Shown in pieces: positions 59,510 to 64,000 of a stretch of 64,000 nucleotides of DNA; within the stretch, counting starts at the first letter, position 1; each line of letters starts with the position of its first letter. Position numbers and translations under genes: made by a program. The notes under the pieces are model-generated. The model saw only the letters and a list, made by a program, of their open reading frames with translations, was not told the DNA's origin and did no database searches. Source of the stretch: an uncultured Collinsella sp. (GTDB lineage Bacteria > Actinomycetota > Coriobacteriia > Coriobacteriales > Coriobacteriaceae); the NCBI GenBank assembly GCA_959606065.1, contig CAUHHV010000001.1, forward strand, positions 1-64,000. Direction: 5' to 3'.

Positions 59510-60472
59510 TTAGCGGGTTGGGTGCCAGACCTCGAGGGCGGCGGGAAGGATGTCCACCTCGATGCGCGAGGCGACGATGGGCTCGCCGTCGGCTTGGATG
59601 GGGTAGTCTGGCTCCTCAAAGGTGAGCTCGGCATGGCGGCAGCGGCGCATGCGAACCGGCGGCAACTTGGTATGGTGGCCGTCCTTGGCCGAAAGGAACA
59701 TAGGCAGGGCTACCGCGCGAGGGACGGGGCCGCAGGCGTAGCAGACGTCGAGTACGCCGTCGCATGGGTCGGCATCGGGGCAGATGCGATAGCCCGAGCC
59801 ATACGTGGGGCCCAGCTGAATCGCCATGATGATCGCCCTCACGCGCTCGGCGGGCGCGCCGTCAAAGCTGGCTGTCATGGGGTAGTTGCGATAGCGCAGG
59901 CCAAACTGCTCAAGTCCCGAAAGGGTGTAGAGCGGAGCACCCGTCAAACCGGTCTTTTTGCGCAGTTCGGTGGTGCCAAGGCCGATGGCGGCATCAATAC
60001 CGACGGAGAGCGTCTGGTCGTAATGCTCGACGATCGCCTCGCCGCTGCCGCTTGCGGGGTTCCATGAGCGAATCCGCCCGATGTCCTGACGCTGCAGCTC
60101 ACAGGTGAGCAGCGCGCCAAAATCCTTGCCGGAGAAATCTTCGATACCGAGCGTTTGGGCAAAATCGTTGCCGGAGCCAACGGGTAGGGCGGCAAGGGCG
60201 GGACGGACCGATTCATCCAGCGTTATGAGCCCATTGACGACCTCGTGGATCACGCCGTCGCCGCCAAGGGCGATAACAGTGCGATAGCCCTCGGCCTGTG
60301 CGGCAAGCTCTTTGGCGTGCCCCGTGCGTTCGGTCAGTACCAGGTCAAACTGGGATGCGCGTGCGGTCATATCCAAAAAGCGCTGCAGGCGTTCGGCAAC
60401 CTCGCGCGCGGCGCCCGACTGGGCGACAGGATTGGCGATGATGAGTGTGCGACCAAAATCAGTTGCGTGCAT
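59510..60472 (-). CDS. Diacylglycerol/lipid kinase family protein
   Basis: DAGK-catalytic-domain kinase that phosphorylates diacylglycerol or a related lipid. ATG 60472 has GGGAG upstream on the minus strand; the longer frame to 60544 has no support. 320 residues. Motifs: LIIANPVAQSGAA, VIALGGDGVIHEVVNGLI (GGDGTxxE-type ATP motif), ALPVGSGNDFAQTLGI and the C-terminal YPIQADGEPI (family DGE). It overlaps no neighbour and lies upstream of the 59430 repeat on its 3' side. Homologues include DgkB and YegS; which lipid is used is open. Confidence 0.92.
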   Translation of the reverse strand: MHATDFGRTLIIANPVAQSGAAREVAERLQRFLDMTARASQFDLVLTERTGHAKELAAQAEGYRTVIALGGDGVIHEVVNGLITLDESVRPALAALPVGSGNDFAQTLGIEDFSGKDFGALLTCELQRQDIGRIRSWNPASGSGEAIVEHYDQTLSVGIDAAIGLGTTELRKKTGLTGAPLYTLSGLEQFGLRYRNYPMTASFDGAPAERVRAIIMAIQLGPTYGSGYRICPDADPCDGVLDVCYACGPVPRAVALPMFLSAKDGHHTKLPPVRMRRCRHAELTFEEPDYPIQADGEPIVASRIEVDILPAALEVWHPTR

Positions 60473-60559
60473 GGGGCGACTCCCGGCGTATGACGTGACG
60501 GTGCGGTCGCGCTCGGGTCGAATTGCCCCCGATTGTGGCTGCACGGCGAATACTAACGT

Positions 60560-61981
60560 CTACTCTATCAGGTCGTTGTGGCGCTCGATAGCCTCTGCCA
60601 CCGTGTGGCCCTCGTCCACGATAAGCGAGCGACGCTTAGGGGACACAATGCGCTGTGCGGGATACACGCCACGGTGGCCGCCGGCAAGGTAGCTAATAAA
60701 CGAAACGATGACAAAGAAGCCCGCGGCCGTTCCATGAAACAGGTCGATGGCCATCATGCAGGTGGTGATGGGCACGTTGAGGCCGGCGCAGAACACGCCG
60801 AGCATGCCGAGGGCCGCCATGAAGCTCGGGTCGAGTCCAGCGAGGCAGCCGATCCATCCGCCGAGCGCCGCACCGATGCCAAACAGGGGCGTGACCTCGC
60901 CGCCTTGGAAGCCGGCACCCAGGGTGAGCGCCGTTACGACGAGCTTGATGGCGGCGTCGGCGAGGGTGGTGTTGCCGGCAAATCCGGCGCCCGAAAGCCA
61001 CGTGGAAAGGCCGGCATACTCCCAGGCGTCGAGGAGGGCATAGGCGGCCAAAACCACGAGTGCGCCTATGAGTGCGCGAACGAGGTAATTGGTGATAAAG
61101 CGACCGTACAGGCTCTTGACGGTTCGAACCGACCAGGCAAAGAGGCGTGCCGTCAGACCGAAGAAAACGGCGCTGATAACAACGATAACGACCGTTCTGG
61201 GCGTCATGTCGGGAACGCTGGCGATGACGTTGGCCTCATACTGCGTGCCCAGGGCGAGTGACGTAAAATAGCCGGTAAACGAGGCGACCAGGCAGTAGAT
61301 GCCTGCAGTGTAGTCGATCTTGCCGATAAAGCACATCTCCATGCCAAAGAAAGCCCCGGCGAGAGGCGATCCGAACACGGCGCCAAAGGCGGACGAGATG
61401 CCGGCGAGCATGAGGTCGTGATGATCGTGCTTTTTGAGATGGGCGAGGTTCGAAACATTGCTGGCGATGGTGCCGCCGATCTGTACCGCGGCGCCCTCAC
61501 GACCGGCCGACCCACCCGTCAGATGCGTGAGCGTGGAGCACACAAACGTGAGGATAGCCATGCGCGCATGGATAAGTCGTGTGCCCAGGGCGGAGTCGAT
61601 GACCAGGTTGTTGCCGCGTTTGGCGGCAAGACCGTGGTTCTTGTAGACCCACGCGGTGACCACGCCCACGACGGGGAGCAGGGCGTAAACCCACACATGG
61701 TGCTCGCGATAATCGGTTGCGATATCCAGCGAGGCTAAAAACGCCCAGGCGGCAACGCCCATGGCGAGCGAGACGATAACTACGAGCACGAGCAGCTTGG
61801 CGCTCGCGAGCATGTTGCGGGCATTGCGGCGCGTGTCGGCAGCCAAGAGCTGCTCTGAGCGGGTGAGCTGGTTGCGGCCGCTGATGATCAGGTCGGCGGG
61901 AGAGAAAGTGCTGCCGTCCTTGTCCTGGCGGGTATCATCAGACGGGTCGTGTGCGTTTTCACGTTTATCGATAATAGCCAT
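60560..61981 (-). CDS. ClC-family chloride/fluoride channel or antiporter
   Basis: Voltage-gated-chloride-channel family membrane protein. ATG 61981 has AGAGGA upstream on the minus strand; 473 residues, about ten or more hydrophobic segments after an 60-residue charged N-terminus. Selectivity-region motifs: KRGNNLVIDSALG at the site of the GSGIP loop, GGSAGREGAAVQIGG (gating Glu in GREG), and GAGFQGGEVTPLFGIGAALGG at the GxFxP site. The GNNLVID and GREGAA variants resemble the fluoride-exporting CLC-F branch rather than chloride-type EriC; this is an inference. It precedes the lipid kinase on the same strand with 87 bases between. Confidence 0.9.
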   Translation of the reverse strand: MAIIDKRENAHDPSDDTRQDKDGSTFSPADLIISGRNQLTRSEQLLAADTRRNARNMLASAKLLVLVVIVSLAMGVAAWAFLASLDIATDYREHHVWVYALLPVVGVVTAWVYKNHGLAAKRGNNLVIDSALGTRLIHARMAILTFVCSTLTHLTGGSAGREGAAVQIGGTIASNVSNLAHLKKHDHHDLMLAGISSAFGAVFGSPLAGAFFGMEMCFIGKIDYTAGIYCLVASFTGYFTSLALGTQYEANVIASVPDMTPRTVVIVVISAVFFGLTARLFAWSVRTVKSLYGRFITNYLVRALIGALVVLAAYALLDAWEYAGLSTWLSGAGFAGNTTLADAAIKLVVTALTLGAGFQGGEVTPLFGIGAALGGWIGCLAGLDPSFMAALGMLGVFCAGLNVPITTCMMAIDLFHGTAAGFFVIVSFISYLAGGHRGVYPAQRIVSPKRRSLIVDEGHTVAEAIERHNDLIE

Positions 61982-62194
61982 AACGTCCTCTTTTTGGTTG
62001 CGATGCATGCATTATAAGACGGCGGCCTGGGCTTAAGGCGATTGGCAGGTTTTGGATTTGTTGCCAAGGGCGCGTGGCCGACAGGTGTATTCGCGGTCGC
62101 GGGCAATGCCATGAGCGGGCGGAGGGGGATTATACTGAATCAAATATAAAGAATCGGCGCCGTCGTTGCGCGCCGTGGCATGTAAGAGGTGTAT

Positions 62195-63457
62195 ATGGCA
62201 GAGACGCTTATCCCGCTGGAGGACGCGCAGTCGATCGTTCTGTCGCACGTTGCTCCGACCGATCTCGTCGAGATTCCTGTGTGGCAGGCGGCTGGTTTCC
62301 CCTTGGCCGAGGATGCTGTGGCCGATATCGACATTTCGCCGTTTGCCAACAGCGCTATGGACGGATATGCCGTGCGCTCGTCGGACTTGGCGCGGGCATC
62401 TGGCGAGGCGCCGGTGACGCTCGACGTTATCGGACACGAGGCCGCGGGCCGTGTGTTTGAGGGCGCAATCGGCGCGGGTGAGACGGTCCGCATCATGACG
62501 GGCGCGCCGGTACCCGAAGGTGCCGATGCCGTGGTGAAGTACGAGATCGTCGATGTGCTCGATGGCGACGGCAACGAGGGCTCGCGTGTGAGGTTCTCGG
62601 CGCCTGCCAAGGTGGGGGAGAACGTTCGCTCTGCCGCCGAGGAGGCGCATGCCGGCGATATTGTGATGCGTGTCGGCGAGGTTGTGGCACCGGCGGGCGC
62701 CGGCTTGCTGGCGAGCGCCGGGTATGCGAGCGTGAAGGTGCATGCCGCTCCGCGCGTGGGCATTATCTCGCTGGGGACGGAACTGGTCACACCGAGTAAG
62801 GTACCGGCGCGCGGTCAGATTCGCGATTCCAACTCGTCGGCGTTGATGGCCGAGGCGCTCGATGCAGGAGCCGAGCCCGTGTTCTACGGCATTGCGCCCG
62901 ATGATGAGCAGGCGATTGCCGAGCTGGTGCATCGTGCCGTGCAGGAGTGCGATTTTGTCATTACGAGCGGTGGCGCCTCGGCGGGCGATTACGATTTCGT
63001 GACGGCGCTCGTCCGGCGCGAGGGCGAGGTGCTGTTTGACCGCATCTCGATGCGTCCGGGCAAGGCCATCACGTTTGGCTTGCTCGGCGGCAAGCCGTAT
63101 CTGGGGCTTTCGGGCAATCCCGCGGCGGCGTATGTGGGCTTTGAGATGCTCGCGCGCCCGGCGATTCGCAAGATGCGCGGTTTTGCCGAGGGGGCGCGTC
63201 CCGTGCAGCAGGCGACGCTCACGCACGGCGTGAAAAAGCGACAGCATCGCCGCTTCTTCGATCGCGCCACGGTTTTGCGCGACTCCGAGACCGGTGAGCT
63301 GTTGGTGACCGAGGCCAAGACGCAGAATTCGGCGTTGCTCGGCACGATGCAGCGGGCCAACTGCCTGTTGCGTATTGACGAAGGTCCGTGCGAGCTCAAG
63401 GCGGGCGACGTCGTGGATGTCGTGCGTGTCGACCTGCCTGAGGGCGCCGTGTTGTAG
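62195..63457 (+). CDS. moeA: Molybdopterin molybdenumtransferase MoeA
   Basis: Inserts molybdate into adenylylated molybdopterin. ATG 62195 has AGAGG upstream; 420 residues. Motifs: PLEDAQSIVLSHV, GFPLAEDAVADIDISPFANSAMDGYAVRSSD, GAGETVRIMTGAPVPEGADAVVKYE, GIISLGTELVTPSKVPARGQIRDSNSSAL, SGGASAGDYDFV and MRPGKAITFGLLGGKPYLGLSGNPAAAYVGFE. All four structural domains appear present. TATACT (62131-62136) is a possible -10 in the upstream spacer. It forms an operon with mogA, 10 bases downstream. Other moa genes are outside the window. Confidence 0.95.
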   Translation: MAETLIPLEDAQSIVLSHVAPTDLVEIPVWQAAGFPLAEDAVADIDISPFANSAMDGYAVRSSDLARASGEAPVTLDVIGHEAAGRVFEGAIGAGETVRIMTGAPVPEGADAVVKYEIVDVLDGDGNEGSRVRFSAPAKVGENVRSAAEEAHAGDIVMRVGEVVAPAGAGLLASAGYASVKVHAAPRVGIISLGTELVTPSKVPARGQIRDSNSSALMAEALDAGAEPVFYGIAPDDEQAIAELVHRAVQECDFVITSGGASAGDYDFVTALVRREGEVLFDRISMRPGKAITFGLLGGKPYLGLSGNPAAAYVGFEMLARPAIRKMRGFAEGARPVQQATLTHGVKKRQHRRFFDRATVLRDSETGELLVTEAKTQNSALLGTMQRANCLLRIDEGPCELKAGDVVDVVRVDLPEGAVL

Positions 63458-63467
63458 GAGGAATGCT

Positions 63468-63947
63468 ATGGAGCTGAAGATATCGATCGTGACGTGTTCG
63501 GATACGCGGGGCCTTGCCCAGGACGAGGCCGGTGCCGCACTCGAGGAGCTTATCGAGGCGCAGGGATGGACGGTCGCCTCGCATGTGGTCGCGCGCGATG
63601 ACGTCAGCGAGATTGGTGATGCTATTGTGGAAGCCGCCGATGAGTGCCACGCCAATGTCGTGCTCACCTGCGGCGGCACGGGGCTTTCGATGCGCGATGT
63701 GACGCCCGAGGCGACGCGTGCCGTCTGCGATCGCGAGGTGCCGGGTATTGCCGAGGCGATCCGTGCGTACTCGATGACCAAGACGCGCCGCGCCATGCTC
63801 TCGCGCGCTATTTGCATGCAACGAGGTCATACACTTGTCGTAAACTTTCCCGGTTCTACGAAGGCCGCTCGCGAAAGCTGGGAGGCCATAGCGGACCAGC
63901 TGGAGCATGCGGCTCAGATGACAGCGGGCGGCGGACATACCAACTAA
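63468..63947 (+). CDS. mogA: Molybdopterin adenylyltransferase (MogA/MoaB family)
   Basis: Adenylylates molybdopterin before MoeA acts. ATG 63468 has TAGGAGGA upstream, giving 159 residues; the longer frame into moeA is not credible. Motifs: ISIVTCSDTRGLAQDEAGAALEELIEAQGW, VVLTCGGTGLSMRDVTPEATRAVCDREVPGIAEAIRAYSMTKTRRAMLSRAICMQRGHTLVVNFPGSTKAARE (GGTG and DVTPEAT active-site loops, NFPGSTKA close to NLPGSP of the family). MogA and MoaB are hard to separate; pairing with moeA supports this step. A terminator follows. Confidence 0.93.
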   Translation: MELKISIVTCSDTRGLAQDEAGAALEELIEAQGWTVASHVVARDDVSEIGDAIVEAADECHANVVLTCGGTGLSMRDVTPEATRAVCDREVPGIAEAIRAYSMTKTRRAMLSRAICMQRGHTLVVNFPGSTKAARESWEAIADQLEHAAQMTAGGGHTN

Positions 63948-63961
63948 GCGATTTACCTGCG

Positions 63962-63997
63962 GCGGAGCGACCTGAACGGCTGCTCCGCTTTTTATTT
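63962..63997 (+). terminator. Rho-independent terminator of moeA-mogA
   Basis: GCGGAGC / GCTCCGC around a 13-base loop, followed by TTTTTATTT. Confidence 0.88.
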
Positions 63998-64000
63998 GCG

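Overview
The window looks like core chromosome of a high-GC actinobacterium of the class Coriobacteriia, most likely Collinsella or a close relative. This is an inference from gene content and protein style, not from a search. The support is a dcw cluster without ftsA or murE, the actinobacterial-type run ftsZ-pgeF-(...)-yggS-sepF-yggT-divIVA, GC-rich third codon positions with GAG, CGC/CGT and GGC preferred, and gut-anaerobe metabolism. I see no prophage, insertion sequence, CRISPR array, tRNA or rRNA operon.

Layout. 1-4.7 kb: the 3' part of a DUF1846 gene, a small winged-helix regulator, pyrG and a XerD-type recombinase. 4.7-20.6 kb: the cell-wall and division cluster mraZ-rsmH-ftsL-ftsI-murF-mraY-murD-ftsW-murG-murC-murB-ftsQ-ftsZ, entered through a readable promoter with an array of MraZ-like GTGGGG boxes. 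20.7-26 kb: pgeF, translationally coupled to a complete pstSCAB-phoU phosphate operon. 26-28.7 kb: the division set resumes with yggS, sepF, yggT (apparently with a non-canonical AUC/AUU start) and divIVA. 28.8-31.4 kb (minus strand): a nitroreductase, then pit preceding its DUF47 partner, so two phosphate uptake systems lie within about 10 kb. 31.6-34.8 kb: a hypothetical protein, a Bax-inhibitor-1 membrane protein, a PARG-like macrodomain protein with an altered catalytic motif, and an SGNH hydrolase. 34.8-40.2 kb (mostly minus): thiD, thiC behind a TPP riboswitch, a membrane-anchored hypothetical protein, yaaA and an M18 aminopeptidase. 40.3-48 kb: polA, a Cof-type phosphatase, then argG and argH. 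argG is preceded by a 24-codon Arg-rich reading frame and terminator-like hairpins, which looks like an arginine attenuator. 48-54.7 kb: ndk, rpiB, an L-cysteine desulfidase, a HAD phosphatase, rpsA, RNase P RNA and a YigZ protein. 54.8-64 kb: a C_GCAxxG_C_C protein, a metY-like sulfhydrylase, an MFS exporter, xpt, a GGQ release-factor-like protein, a lipid kinase, a ClC channel, moeA and mogA.

How the parts work together. The first half makes lipid II (murF, mraY, murD, murG, murC, murB) and assembles the septum (ftsL, ftsI, ftsW, ftsQ, ftsZ, sepF, divIVA). With no ftsA, SepF is the likely membrane anchor of FtsZ. MurE must be encoded elsewhere. The phosphate operon sits inside this otherwise conserved block.

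The most unusual signal is not a gene but the spacers. At least ten intergenic regions, mostly at gene 3' ends, carry long near-perfect inverted repeats with arms of 15-29 bp. Most arms are unrelated to one another, but some share words (AGTTGCGGTGRAATA; AGTAGATTTTGGGACATGCC; CTGTTTTGGCCRTTTAT), and the pentamer GGGAC recurs in many. The argG leader, the yggT start codon, the MraZ operator with its G-rich tract, and the QEA motif of the PARG-like protein are the other points worth following.
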